From: Gerris lacustris
Lineage: Eukaryota > Arthropoda > Insecta > Hemiptera > Gerridae
Reading direction: 5' to 3'
DNA length: 64,000 nucleotides
Assembly (NCBI GenBank): GCA_951217055.1
Contig: OX578277.1
Location: 116,681,904-116,745,903 of the forward strand
Each line of letters opens with the position of its first letter. Position 1 is the first letter of the stretch. The position numbers and the translations under genes are program-made. The notes under the pieces are model-generated. The model saw only the letters and a list, made by a program, of their open reading frames with translations. It had not been told where the DNA came from and did no database searches. Shown here in pieces: positions 1 to 11,100 of the stretch.

Positions 1-251
1 GCGACAGCGAGGGTAGTAAAATCACACGAGCAATGCAAAATGCCGTTTTCGCACGAGTTGCGTACCGTACTTTATCTACGATTGTTAGATGTAAATAATA
101 AATATTGAAAAAAAATAAACTTGCTGTATGTAAGTGCGTATCTCCTCTCTTGATAAAGATGGTATTGATTCTTGAGTTGTATTTTTTGCCGAATTGATTA
201 TTTCTGGAGGAGTTAGTTCTCCACATTTTCGTCAAAGCCACTTGATTCATT
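1..251 (+). repeat. Family C repeat, copy A, left part (cut by window edge)
   Basis: The first bases match the interior of the repeat seen in full at 15873-16352 and 51901-52486. The outer left end (TAGTACATTACGC type) lies upstream of the window. It contains the right arm of a large imperfect hairpin (CACACGAGCAATGCAAAATG and the following CGCACGAGTTGCGT). The copy stops where an inverted-repeat element begins and resumes at 1897. No coding potential is seen. Confidence 0.8.
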
Positions 252-1896
252 CAATAGGTTTGTTCCAACAGAGCCTCGGACGGTTCTAGAACTGCCGGGA
301 GCATGCGCAGTATCGAAAAACCGTTCCTACACGCTTCTCGGACGGTTCTGGAACTTTTAGTCCCGTGTTCCAACAGAAAGACCAACGGTTCTGAGACAGT
401 CCTAGAACCGTGAAAACAGTTCCCGGACTGAAACAGGAACTCGACCAGAACTACTAATACTAATATACGGAGGCGTGTAGGTTACACTACTACTACTGTT
501 CAACTATAACCTAACATTTGTTTTCGTTTCTTTTCATGATAATATCTTCTGTTTCCTAGCGTGTTTTGTTTCTCTCTCCTCAGTTAATATTATACTACTT
601 CTTTCTTTCTTCTTTACGTATTATTTTTTATCATGATAGTATATTGGAATAATAAAATATAATTTATATTTTATTTATTCCTCATGATAATTAAAATTTC
701 TCATAGCGACTTTGAGTCCTTTATAAGAATTACCTACGATCTTTTTGTCTGTACATCCGCCGATGATTTACAGACTAGAAAAAAAAAACAGATAAATTGT
801 TCTTATAATTTTCTTTTTTGTAGTTTTGAACCCTTTATTTGTAAATATTTCTTAATGTGTGGTTGACCTTTTCTTATATAAGGGTTTATTTTTAATAAGC
901 CAAGATAAAATTCACATTTTATCATCCGAAACTTGATTCCGAGATCTCTGTGAAGGAGGGGTCTTACGAACCCGGGGATATCATTAAAATCTGTTTCATA
1001 TACGTCTGTATGTATTCGTATGTAACTAAACCTTTAATAACATATCGCTTCAAGATATCGTATTGAGATGCGGTTTGCGACATTATTTACAACTTTTGTC
1101 GGAAAAACTGATGTTGACAAACCCGAACATCGTAGCTTACGACGTTTCGGAGCTGTAGTCACTTAAGCACGAAATCGGTCTGTCGACGATAACTTCAGTA
1201 GACATTATTTGATTTCTATTCTATTTGGGGTATATATTATTATGTGTCCTATTTGGTAGATTGTACCTATACTTTTTGGGCACAAGTGGTTTTGGAGATA
1301 TTGGCATTTTAATGTTTTTACTTCCATGAAAATGGGTGTAAATACTGAGCTCTCTCTTGATCGCGTATTGACTCCACAACATTTCATGGAAGTCATGTGT
1401 AGGATTTCCACACCGGTACTTTTTATATGATTTAACAGTTAATGTTTAAAAAAAATACAATTTATACAAACAAATTTTTAATAGGCAACTGAAACTAAAA
1501 GACAGGATTGTTACGAGCCTGACGAATCCCAAATGTGAGAGCGAAATATAATCATTCAGAAATGACAGTGTGATAAATTTGTAATTTTAAAAACTATTTG
1601 CTCTAATGTGCATTCTTATAAACTTTGTTGAGTTTAACAATAGAATATGTTCACGCAAGTAATCCATTTCTGAGTGAACATAAACAAAACAAGTGGAGAG
1701 ATGCGAAGAGGAAAATAAAAACAAGATAAAGAGAGGTAACATGAAGGTTGCAGTTCTGAATGAGTTCTTAAATCGTTCCAACAGGCTCCTCTTTTTGAAT
1801 CAGTTCTGAACCAGTCCTCATAGACGCATGCGCATTAAAAAATCCTGAACTGGTTCTAGAACCGTCCTCGAATTGGCTGTTGGAACAAATCTATTG
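252..1896. mobile_element. Non-autonomous DNA element with TTTGTTCCAACAG inverted ends
   Basis: The left end reads CAATAG-G-TTTGTTCCAACAG and the right end, reverse-complemented, reads CAATAG-A-TTTGTTCCAACAG. Both continue into GACGGTTCTAGAAC-like sequence. Subterminal variants of the motif (TTCCAACAG with GGTTCT or AGTTCT words) recur at about 369-412 and 1776-1870, and GCATGCGC words sit near each end. The element interrupts a family C repeat, so it inserted after that copy. The target-site duplication is not clear because CAATAG/CTATTG may belong to the inverted repeat. The interior has no recognisable transposase. The superfamily is not determined. Confidence 0.7.
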
Positions 1897-2163
1897 TTTT
1901 TTTACTAAAAACTCGATATAAAAAGTTACTTTAATAAAAGAATAGCAAATTAGTTTTGTTAAATGTAAACAAACTCGCTAATCGAGCGTAAAGCTGAAGA
2001 ATTCCTCTTCTTTACCGCGCTAGCGTGGTAAAGAAGAGGAATTCTTCAGAACTATGAGACGCGCATGCGCAATGGATACAAGTACGTAAATAATCACTTT
2101 CTACGCATCTAAACGGAGATATAATGTTTATATTTCGTATCAATCGTAGATAAACTCTTTTAA
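1897..2163 (+). repeat. Family C repeat, copy A, right part
   Basis: This continues the copy that begins at 1. It runs from ACTAAAAACTCGATATAAA through a perfect hairpin and GCGCATGCGCAATGGATACA to the end motif ATCAATCGTAGATAAA, as in the other copies. Confidence 0.8.
1994..2049. repeat. Perfect 23-bp-arm hairpin inside family C
   Basis: Left arm 1994-2016 starts CTGAAGAATTCCTC and ends TTTACC. Right arm 2027-2049 is its exact reverse complement. The 10-nt loop GCGCTAGCGT is itself nearly palindromic. The hairpin recurs near 52328-52382 and 42219-42270. It is broken at 16216-16250 and 42811-42850. Confidence 0.9.
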
Positions 2164-2640
2164 ATGTGTAAATTGATAAATTTATGTAGATATTTCTGGA
2201 TGTGAATTCAGTCTTACCATTTATATGAAAAAAAATTGTCCCAGTTTGTCGTGCCGATTAATAACAAATTTGTAAGACATTCATATAATAGTTTTATTCA
2301 AATTTACTTGGTTACCCACCCTTGGGGAGTTGTGTCAAATGGGGGGGGGGGGGGGGGGGGGGGGTTCCCTTGTGTCAAAAATATACTGATTACCCTCACG
2401 TATATTTGTTTACAACTAAATTTGTTTCAAAATATTTATTATATTTGTATAAATAACACTATTAAGGCAAAAATTTATTTAATCCAAAGAAGTTGGGGAG
2501 AAAGGAACATTGCGCACTTCTCTAGGTGAATGTGATAATATCGCAGTCTAAACAACCATTAAGAAGTAGATATATTTACACATTAAAGTTATTTCAGGTA
2601 GATAACTATGGAAATAAGTGTTTCATTAAGAATGTATGGG
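2164..2640. other. AT-rich DNA with a 24-base G run
   Basis: No gene or known repeat is recognised. A homopolymer of 24 G lies at 2341-2364. The frame that runs through it encodes polyglycine and has no support as a gene. Confidence 0.6.
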
Positions 2641-2725
2641 GTCCAGAGTCACTGTCCTGCTTAAACCAATTGTCACTTTAAGAATCAAGTTTGAGGTGAC
2701 GGGTTCAAATCCACGCAAAGGCACT
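2641..2725 (+). other. Weak tRNA-like (B-box) fragment
   Basis: GGTTCAAATCC at 2702-2712 matches the RNA polymerase III B box and tRNA T-loop. It is preceded by about 60 bases of possible tRNA-like sequence without a clean A box or cloverleaf. It may be a decayed SINE head or chance. Confidence 0.25.
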
Positions 2726-3164
2726 TTGATTTACATGCATTACTATTGATCACATTAACTACCTTCCAACATATTAACTTACCTTGGAAGGTAAGTTCTA
2801 ATACTACCGATTTTGACGCAAGAATTACGAAATGGGAAATTCCAAATTTGTTTTAACAATATTATTTAAACACACACTTATTTATAGACATTTATGTGTG
2901 CGTGTGTGAGTGTAATTATGCAACTTTAAGGCCAAGGTAAAGTATATTTAGGTAATTTCCGGAAGTCAAGTTATGTGAAAAAAAAACACTTATAATTAGG
3001 GTTATTCCTATTACAAAACCAAAAATATACATTAATAATTTCTTGGTTAATAATTTTTTTTCTTTAAGGTCATGGAATAATAATTTTAATATTATTTAGT
3101 GGAAGTTTGCGACTGTTTAGTCCAAACTAATTACCAAGTTATATAAACGAAACGGGTAGATCAC

Positions 3165-3495
3165 CCTGAAATATATAAATAGCTCCGTATGAAGCTCGTG
3201 TAATTCCTCCGACTATGATTCATCCATTCGGTTTTTTTCGTTTGAGAATTATTATGAACGAGTTTTTGGCGCCCTTGACAGAAAGCCTGGCGGGAATTCC
3301 AGTGTTGTAATTGTCCGTATGTGTTCACTTTTCGAGTCTCGAAGGTACGTAGGTTGGTAGAACTGTTTATCTCGAGTTCAATGTCACAAGGAATATATTT
3401 TTAGTTTCTCTTGACTTGTTACAAAGGAATTAATTAATATAAGTTTTATAATTTCATTATGTTGTTTTCAAGTGACTTCAGTGACAAGTAAGTAA
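3165..3495 (+). promoter_or_regulatory. Speculative TATA promoter and first exon
   Basis: TATATAAATAG near 3171 resembles a TATA box. About 290 bases downstream, an ATG at 3459 with A at -3 opens ten codons that end at CAA/GTAAGT (GTAAGT at 3488-3493), a near-consensus splice donor. This could be the 5' exon of a host gene with a long intron. Each signal is short and common in AT-rich DNA, and no later exon was found. This is a lead only. Confidence 0.12.
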
Positions 3496-3888
3496 TTTTA
3501 TTATGCGTAGGAACTATGCGGAAGGAGAATTGCATTTATATCTTTATGTTAATTATTTATTTTTAACTGAATGTATTTTACTTGTTATATTATAGACGCG
3601 TAAAAAAATAATGAAAATAGTTTGCCAATTTGTGTGGGGCACAGATTCCTCGAGTCCGATAATTGTACAAATGGTCACTTGAGATTTGGATTTCTTTCGA
3701 CTCCCAGTGGGACCACACTTATTTCTATTCAATGTTCAATGTGAAATTAATGTGGGACTAACTGAGGGCTGCTATCAACAGACCATCCATATTTCTTAAA
3801 GATCGGAAGAGTGCTTTTTAAGGTAGTCAGCCAATTAGCCCCTAAAATTAAAACTTTAAAGGCTGGACTTTGTTTTGGCTTAATGGTG
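3496..3888. other. Unassigned DNA
   Basis: Nothing recognisable is seen. Both strands lack long frames. Confidence 0.5.
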
Positions 3889-4268
3889 TTTAGAGATGGT
3901 TTGAGGCAGTTGGACGTGGTTAGAGGTAGTTAAAGGGGGCTAGAGGTGGTCAGATGTGGCTAGAGGTGGTTAGAGGTGGTTAGAGGGGGTTAGAGGTGAT
4001 TAGAGATGGTTAGAGGTGGTTAGAGGTGGTCAGATGTGGCTAGAGGTGGTTAGAGATGGTTAGACGGGGTTAGAGGGGGTTAGAGGTGATTAGAGATGGT
4101 TAGAGGTGGTTAGAGGTGGTCAGATGTGTCTAGAGGTGGTTAGAGGTAGTCAGATGTAGCTAGAGGTGGTTAGAGGAGGTTAGAGGTGGTTAGAGGTGGT
4201 TAGGGGGGTTAGATGTGATTAGAGATGGTTAGAGGTGGTTAGAGGTGGTTAAAGGTGGTTAGAGGGTA
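3889..4268 (+). repeat. Decamer minisatellite TTAGAGGTGG
   Basis: About 38 units of a 10-bp repeat, TTAGAGGTGG, with variants such as TTAGAGGGGG, TTAGAGATGG and TCAGATGTGG. The variants recur in blocks, so a higher-order unit of several decamers is present. A related array with consensus TTTGAGGTGG is at 20723-20957. Confidence 0.95.
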
Positions 4269-4889
4269 GGATTGTATTGTAAAATATGGATTTGCAAATT
4301 AATCATGGCAATTTCTGTTTAGAACTGTTTGCTAAGAAGTATGTTTCTTGTTTGCTAATAATCTAACTAGATTGTAATAGAATTAGGTATACTAACCTCG
4401 TCTAAGAACCTAGCCTTGACTACACAGGCATCTCTGTTGGTAGTTATTTTGTGGGCAGCTGAACGGACCCTGGTTTGTTTATTGTTAGTGAGCCTAGTTA
4501 GAGAACATTAGTTATTGGTCGCTAGATATAACTAACGAGTTTTTTGCGTGATCTTAATATCAAGTTGACAACAAGGTCGTGTTATCTCATCTATTAACAG
4601 ATTCACTCGCAAAAAACAGGCTTCATTTAAATAAATTATATTAATTCCAATGATTATAATAATATATAATAAGAAGATTCAGGCATGGTATTACTATGTG
4701 TAAACAAAGCATTAAAACAAATATTTTATTATAAATCCTTTACATAATAATTATCATAAAATTTGATAGAATATTTTTGTATCAGTACAGAGTCTGTTTC
4801 AAGTTTCAGTTGGATTGTATGACTGGAACAGGGTTATTTAGCGCTCCAAAGTTTTTGATAGTCACACAATGGCAGACAGAATCCAAACT
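4269..4889. other. Unassigned AT-rich DNA
   Basis: No gene, TIR or tandem structure is recognised. Confidence 0.5.
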
Positions 4890-5575
4890 AATAATACTCT
4901 GCCAATTAATGTGGCACATAGCTTCCCCGCGTCCTATTTCGTAATATTTAATGATTTTATGCTTTAAAAACCTAATATTATCCAATTTATTTAATTTTTC
5001 CCCCGTTTTTTAAATCTGTCAAAATTGTTTTGATTTTTTATAATTAATTAAAGTATCAATTTAGCAAAATGCAACGAGCGCAGACGGTTGAAATTAATCT
5101 GGGGGCGATCTGTGAGTTACTTTCGACAAACCATTCATATATCATAAAAATCACATGAGTATACGTTTGAAGAAATAGGAGTAAATAATTGTATATTTGG
5201 GGGCACGAGGAAGAGAAACAAATGGACGCATAAGGTTGAAACTTATATGGGACCAACAATGGGCTAATAATTATGACCTACCATCCAAATTTCAATAAAA
5301 ATCGGTCAAGTAGTTTTATAAGATAAGCTGGTTCACAAAAATTGAGCGTCAGAAAGACCGACGACAGTCACGGAACCAAAAATGATTTTTTTTCAATCGG
5401 AAACATAAAATAATGTTGGTTCTTCAGAACGATCACAAAGTTTCCATCTTGGGTAAACTCGGAAACAAAAAGGTGAAATAAATTAGACAATATTGGGTTG
5501 TTAAGGTAAAACATCAATAAAGTACGTGATAGGGTGCGAGCAAGCCATGTGCCACACTAAAAATAGTATATTATG
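4890..5575. repeat. Family T repeat, inverted composite
   Basis: About 4905-5465 is a minus-strand family T copy. It starts with the complement of the AGCTATGTGCCACA...AATTGGCAG end and runs to a decayed form of the TTACCG...GGAAGC end. From 5465 it switches to a plus-strand end (AATAAAGTACGTGATAGG, then AAGCCATGTGCCACAC). Two copies thus meet head to head, a fold-back arrangement seen repeatedly for this family. The family has a GTCTGTCTGTCGGTCTGTCG run and no coding capacity that I can see. Confidence 0.75.
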
Positions 5576-5596
5576 TTACTAGGCTCTGAAGTAAGA

Positions 5597-5671
5597 TTTT
5601 TCTTTACCGCGGCAATTACATTTACTGTCGAGCCAAGCGAGACAGTAAATATTGCCAAGGTAAAGAAAAAA
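5597..5671. repeat. Nested hairpin with GAGCCAAGCGA cap
   Basis: The outer arms are TTTTTCTTTACC and GGTAAAGAAAAA. The inner arms are near GGCAATTACATTTACTGTC and GACAGTAAATATTGCC. The cap is GAGCCAAGCGA, the complement of TCGCTTGGCTC, which fits the TCGCTnnGCTC core seen in other repeats of the window. Confidence 0.85.
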
Positions 5672-5700
5672 CACTCCACATAGTCGTGTAGCATATGCAA

Positions 5701-6023
5701 TTTTTCCGTGGTAGCAGACAATGAAAAACTACTACTCTTATACTACTCTTATACTATAAGAAAAGATAAATAAAACGCATTGACATTTAGCGGATTTAAA
5801 TAGTACTAAGAAACATTTCTACAAAGATTGCAGCGCTAAAAATGGAAGTTTTGATAACTACTAGCAGTAAAGAATTTTTTTTTTCTTTCCTACGATGTAA
5901 ACAATTTTTTCTTTACAGCTGGCAGTAATGAAAACATTTTTTAAGTCCACGTAATGAAAAAATGGATTTTAGCTATGTTTTTGCGGCTCTAAAGTTACTA
6001 TTTCACAGCCTACCACGGAAAAA
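5701..6023. mobile_element. Candidate small inverted-repeat element
   Basis: TTTTTCCGTGGTAG at 5701-5714 is repeated as its exact reverse complement at 6010-6023. The interior is AT-rich and non-coding. No target-site duplication is evident, so the MITE assignment is tentative. Confidence 0.4.
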
Positions 6024-6640
6024 GACTATTTTATCCTACGAGACTATTTTGAAATAGTGTCACAATGATTTGTAAATATGTAAAATTTTAAAGGATAAAA
6101 TGAAAATAATAAACTGTTATCTTTTATACTATATTGTACGAGTCACCACTGTATATTAATATTATAAGGAAAAGAATCTCTTTGTTTCGTGTTTTCTTTA
6201 GAAGAAAATAAACGCTGGTTAATGATTTCTTGGATATCAATCTAATTATAAATTTCTAATACAATCCAAGTACCTTGATTTCATTTCCAATGAAGCAAAT
6301 AAGTCTACGGGTACTGTTGGTACGTGCTCTATACACCCGCTGTCCTTGCATATATATATACACACATATATGTACGAGTTGATAGTGAAGCAAGGCCAAG
6401 CACGAGTCCTGTAGACTAGGAATGGCGACAGTTGTTCTCTCAGGTTGCATCATTTCCATCTGGCATCTCACCACGTGTTGCACCATTCTAATTACACGCC
6501 TAGACAAGTTAACCATCGTAACTGTCTTAAAAAATGTATTCTTCAATTATCTTATATTTGAAAAAAACACTTAAATTTGAATGGTTTCTTTGACGCATTA
6601 TTCCTAACCTCGCCTAATATAAAGATTTTTAAAAATACGT

Positions 6641-6642
<2 letters not shown>
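6024..6642. other. Unassigned DNA
   Basis: A less AT-rich patch around 6300-6500 has an open minus-strand frame of 96 codons. It has no recognisable domain, and I do not call it a gene. Confidence 0.4.

Positions 6643-6732
<90 letters not shown>
6643..6732. repeat. (AT)45 microsatellite
   Basis: An uninterrupted AT dinucleotide run of 90 bp. Reading frames through it encode Tyr-Ile repeats and are artefacts. Confidence 0.98.
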
Positions 6733-6734
<2 letters not shown>

Positions 6735-6861
6735 TTTATAATTTTTCGGGTTTTCGTCACAGGCTGTTTTCACTGACCATTCCTGTAATCCTCCCAGACA
6801 CGTGAATAGGCAGTGGCCAGGGGATCCCTAAGACTACTAAATTATGTTTATTTCAATTTCA

Positions 6862-6991
6862 TGACAGACAAACGACAGACAGACACTTTTTTGGTCTTAA
6901 AGGAGCTCAAAACGTGTAAATCCATCAAAATCGTAGAATCCAATTTTTCGTGCCATCACAATACTTTCTCTTTATATGAGAAAGTAAAAAA
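6862..6991 (+). repeat. Family F repeat, 3' fragment
   Basis: It runs from the GACAGACA tract through AAAACGTGTAAATCCATCAA to the terminal hairpin ACTTTCTC-TTTATAT-GAGAAAGT and AAAAA. This is the 3' end shared with 33322-33940, 43865-44445, 52916-54066 and 60467-61057. Confidence 0.8.
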
Positions 6992-7200
6992 ATTATTAAT
7001 ATTTTTCGTAGATAGTTAATTATTTAAAAAATAATAAATTGATATTTCCATTTTACAATTTATATTATCTAAAATATTACCACTTTATTCGTTTGAATAA
7101 AATTGGAATTTAACTTTTTTACTCCAATATCTCATCAGATTTTTGACAACCAGTATCTTTTTTCAATACAGATTTTTCTTTTATTCACAACAAATAAGTA

Positions 7201-7914
<714 letters not shown>

Positions 7915-8205
7915 CAATCATGTTGAAACCTCGACATCAATTCCTACTTATTCAAAACTATGCCTCAACTTCTACTTCAATTTTAAATTTTGTGTCTAAA
8001 ATATTAAACAACTGCAACTAATTTAAAACTCTGTTACTTCTCTAACTTCAAATCAAATTATAATTATTATTAACTACGGGAAACAGACAGAGAAAAATAC
8101 ACTCCAGCGCCGGGATTCAAAACTAGTTCAAATTGCTTCTTATTAAACATTTGGTCTCAACATCTACTAACTTAGAATCTCGGTTAGAAATGCTTCTCTA
8201 CTCTA
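7915..8205. repeat. Degenerate tandem array, left part, with SINE fragment
   Basis: Loose repeats of about 33 bp built on CTC(A)AC-TYCTACTT-ATT-AAA words, matching the array that resumes at 10698. A minus-strand copy of the SINE at 31930-32112 lies at about 8048-8155. It shares TAACTACGSGARA, ACAGAGAAAAATA and CGCCGGGA words. The array is split by the mariner-type element that follows. Confidence 0.55.
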
Positions 8206-8424
8206 TACAGGGTGCCACAGAATAACTATTCCTAATTTTCAGAAATGATAAAAGGCACTTACATAAACATATTTTATTAAGAAGCTAGTATCCGGATATT
8301 TTTCGGTCTCAAGATAAACTAGAAATCTTTAAAAACAATCTTCATTACAACAGGAGAGAGCAGTTACTTAATAAATTGAAGCAGTTAAGTAAAGCATCAT
8401 TTTGTTATAAATTATACTGCAATT

Positions 8425-9787
8425 TATCAAACTTTATAAAAATAATTGTTCCAAGTTTCGACCACTACTTTCAATACGCAAGTATTAACTATGTGTAATC
8501 GGCTGCCAAATTCTTCGAAATCGGAAGTTCACCAATATCAACAAATACTAGAATAAACCGAGCCACTATCTCTTCTTCTATATCAACAGGTATCTCGTAC
8601 CTATCAACCAGAGATTTAATATGAACCCCAAATACAAAAATCAACTGGAGTCAGATCTGGTGAACGTGCAGGCCATGTAATTGGCCCCCGATCCTTCCAT
8701 TTGGAAAATGTGCATTTAGATCATTTCGGCAATTTAATCCGATGTGTGCTGGTGCACTATCATGATGGAAACCAACATTTCTTCGAATATTAAGTGGGAC
8801 ATTTTCAAACAATTCTGTTAGTTAAAGTATGTTCCAAGAAAATCCTATTCTCATTACCTTCTAGCAAGGATGTTATATAAAGGGGATGGAATGTTAACAT
8901 GGGGTTTAAGGCAAAAAAGTGGCCCCATGAAGGTAAGAGAAATTGGAGAGAAAAATCATACTGCGCATGCTCCACAATCTTTGAACTGGGACAAATTACC
9001 TTCTTTATCAGGTTATATACTGAAATTATAAACAAATTCTTTGAAACCTATAACCAAGAGGAAGGTAATTTGTCCCATTGGAGCTTCTATTTTACATATC
9101 CTCATGGCGTCACTTTTTATCCACAACCCTCCATCCCCTTTATTTAACATCCTTGCCTTCTATCCCCCCAGGCAGTAAATATGGTCCCACTACATAATTG
9201 GGTTGAGGTAGCGCATCTGGGGCGTCATGTATAGAAATGAAAAACCCAAAATTGTCAACAATCCCCGCCTAAATATTGAAAACTTCCTTTGATGATGTAA
9301 CCTGTGAACGGAGTGAGGATTTTCTTCTCTCCAAATGTAACTATTGTGTGTATTAAAAGTAACATTCGGCAAATTAAACTCTGTTGAAATTAACGATTGC
9401 ACTTTTTGAATGTGAAAAGGGTGCTTCTGGTATTCTTTTAATACCATCGACAGACACGTGGCTTGTATGCATTGCAGAGGTCACGAGTGCTTGTTTTCTG
9501 GTTATTTTCGAATAATTGCAAAACTTGGTCCTCAAAGTCAACATATCGGACAGTACGATTGGCTCTCGAATCAATCTTTTTTACTAGTAGGTAATGCACC
9601 AGTACTTATTATCTCGAATACGCTGATCCGATCTTGAAAGCCTTGCTTCGTTAGCATTACCGTTAGCCACTTCTTAGGATCCTCGACTGTATTTAGGCAA
9701 TATGCAATATGCGACTACAATTGCAATATGCGACTCCTTAGGCAATATGCATGTCTGCTAATTCAATATTTTTGTTAAGTGATGCAT
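8425..9787 (-). pseudogene. Fossil mariner-type transposase
   Basis: The protein can be followed in broken frames on the minus strand from an ATG at 9787. The order fits insect IS630/mariner-like transposases: an N-terminal stretch with TLRTK and ENQKTSTRDLCNAY (helix-turn-helix region), then EYQKHPFHIQKVQSL, WREENPHSVHRLHHQRKFS, NVGFHHDSAPAHIGLN (second acidic catalytic region) and TWPARSPDLTPVD (third catalytic Asp). A C-terminal VLKVVVETWNNYF follows. Several stop codons and frameshifts break the frame, and a 291-bp MITE splits it between the ENR-IFLEHTLT segment and the GPY-LPGG segment. It cannot make a functional enzyme. The family is assigned from motifs, without a database search. Confidence 0.8.
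8865..9155. mobile_element. 291-bp hAT-like MITE nested in the fossil transposase
   Basis: The ends are CAAGGATGTTATATAAAGGG and the complement of a CAAGGATGTTAAATAAAGGG end, with similarity continuing inward through GGATGGA. The flanks are CCTTCTAG (8857-8864) and CCTTCTAT (9156-9163), an 8-bp duplication with one mismatch, as expected for hAT. The two flanking pieces rejoin as the same conserved transposase region, which confirms the insertion. Frames inside the MITE are not genes. Confidence 0.85.
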
Positions 9788-10015
9788 TTTCAATCTAAAA
9801 CTAATTTATATAACAAAGACTAATTTGTGACACACGCAAAATGACAACTTCGAAAATAGTTGTTGTTTTCAAAAGTTGATATGATACTACTTTTACTTTC
9901 CCGGGAAGAGGATGAATTGTACACCGCCGGGACCAGTACTGGGTCCTGGGGTTGCTGCGGATTTATTTATTTTATCTCGATACTGAATTATTTCCGTACA
10001 CTAGTTTATTAATGA

Positions 10016-10627
10016 ATAATTTCAAGATAAAAAGAACTTTTTATATACTACGTTTTTAAATTTTCTGTTGAATCGTATGTAATGTTGATAATATATTGTT
10101 ATTGTTATATAATATATAATGTTATGGAAAAAAAAAAGTTCCGAATTAATTTACTTCACATAAATGACAACCATCCAGAGAGCTGATCTTAAACCTATAA
10201 AAGGATAAATCTTTGTACAACGGATCTCCCCAACACAAAATCTAAACCATGCCATCGATATATTTGAAATAATATAATCGATAAATAATATAATCGATAT
10301 TTCCTGTTTTGCTGTCATTCAATGTTTATCTATCACAAATTTAAGACCCGTCAAAATAAAGATTGCGTAAATATGGGACATGGCAAAACAAATAAAATAA
10401 CTTGCGGATTCTTTCCGAACTAACTTTCCGTACAGCAAAATTTGCTGAAAACCTATTGATTTCTGCTGAAAGATGGCTAAAAGTATTAACATAATGCATT
10501 GTCATCGTGTTCTGAGCTATGCAAAAAGTTTCAAATGTCCAGCTATTCGGAAGTTAGTTAGAAATCGATTGCCAGATTTGTACCGGACAAACAAACAAAC
10601 AAGAATGCAAGCTAATAAAAACGTAGT
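10016..10627 (-). repeat. Family A repeat, long form, nested
   Basis: Matches 17914-18516 and 36317-36940 in opposite orientation. It runs from ACTACGTTTTTATTAGCTTG through a GTTTGTTTG tract to AAAACGTAGTATATAAAAAG and TTTTTATCTTGAAATT. The ends CTACGTTTTTA and TAAAAACGTAG are inverted repeats. The right inverted repeat of the host mariner element stops where this copy begins, which fixes one boundary near 10627. Confidence 0.8.
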
Positions 10628-10697
10628 AATAAAAATGTTTATTTAAGTGTCCTCTATCGTTTCTGAAAATTTAAAATAATTATTCTGTGACATCCTC

Positions 10698-11100
10698 TAT
10701 AAACTACAAGTAAATTACACCTCTACTCTATACTTTGTATAAATCTGCTACAATTCGTACTTATTGAAACCTCTGTTTAACCTCAACTATTACTCAAAGT
10801 CAATTCTATATTAACTCCTACTTATTAAAATCTCTGTCCCAACTCCTCTTTATTGAAACTTTTGTCTCAACTTCTACTTATGAACAACTCATTTACAACG
10901 CCAACTTACTGGAAACTACTTAAAATCTCTGCCTCAACATCTACTCATTAGAAACTCTGATAAGACTCTAACTTAGTCATATTTCTCTCTCAACTCCTAC
11001 TCATTGAAAAATATTTACAACGGCTGCTTATTGAAAACTCATAAAGATTTGCTACTTATTGCAATTTGTACAAATTGAATTTTGTGTGCTAACATCTACA
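10698..11100 (+). repeat. Degenerate tandem array, right part
   Basis: About 12 loose units of roughly 33 bp resembling CTCAACTCCTACTTATTGAA plus AMTCTGTCT. The same pattern lies left of the mariner-type element at 7915-8205, so the transposon landed inside an older array. Confidence 0.6.

Larger units (their letters stand above)
8208..10697 (-). mobile_element. Decayed mariner-type transposon (2.49 kb)
   Basis: The left end CAGGGTGCCACAGAATAA and the right end (reverse complement GAGGATGTCACAGAATAA) open inverted repeats of roughly 70 bp. These include AATTTTCAGAAAYGATARAG and the ACTTA-ATAAACAT region. TA dinucleotides flank both ends (8206-8207 and 10698-10699), the target duplication of IS630/Tc1/mariner elements. 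Inside are a fossil transposase on the minus strand, a nested hAT-like MITE (8865-9155) and a nested family A repeat (10016-10627). It sits within a degenerate tandem array. Confidence 0.85.

Noticed and set aside
2236..2529. Frame with polyglycine
   Set aside because: Produced by the 24-base G run, with no other coding sign.
6552..6773. Minus-strand frame with a long Tyr-Ile repeat
   Set aside because: Translation of the (AT)45 microsatellite. The same applies to the frame over 54325-54427.
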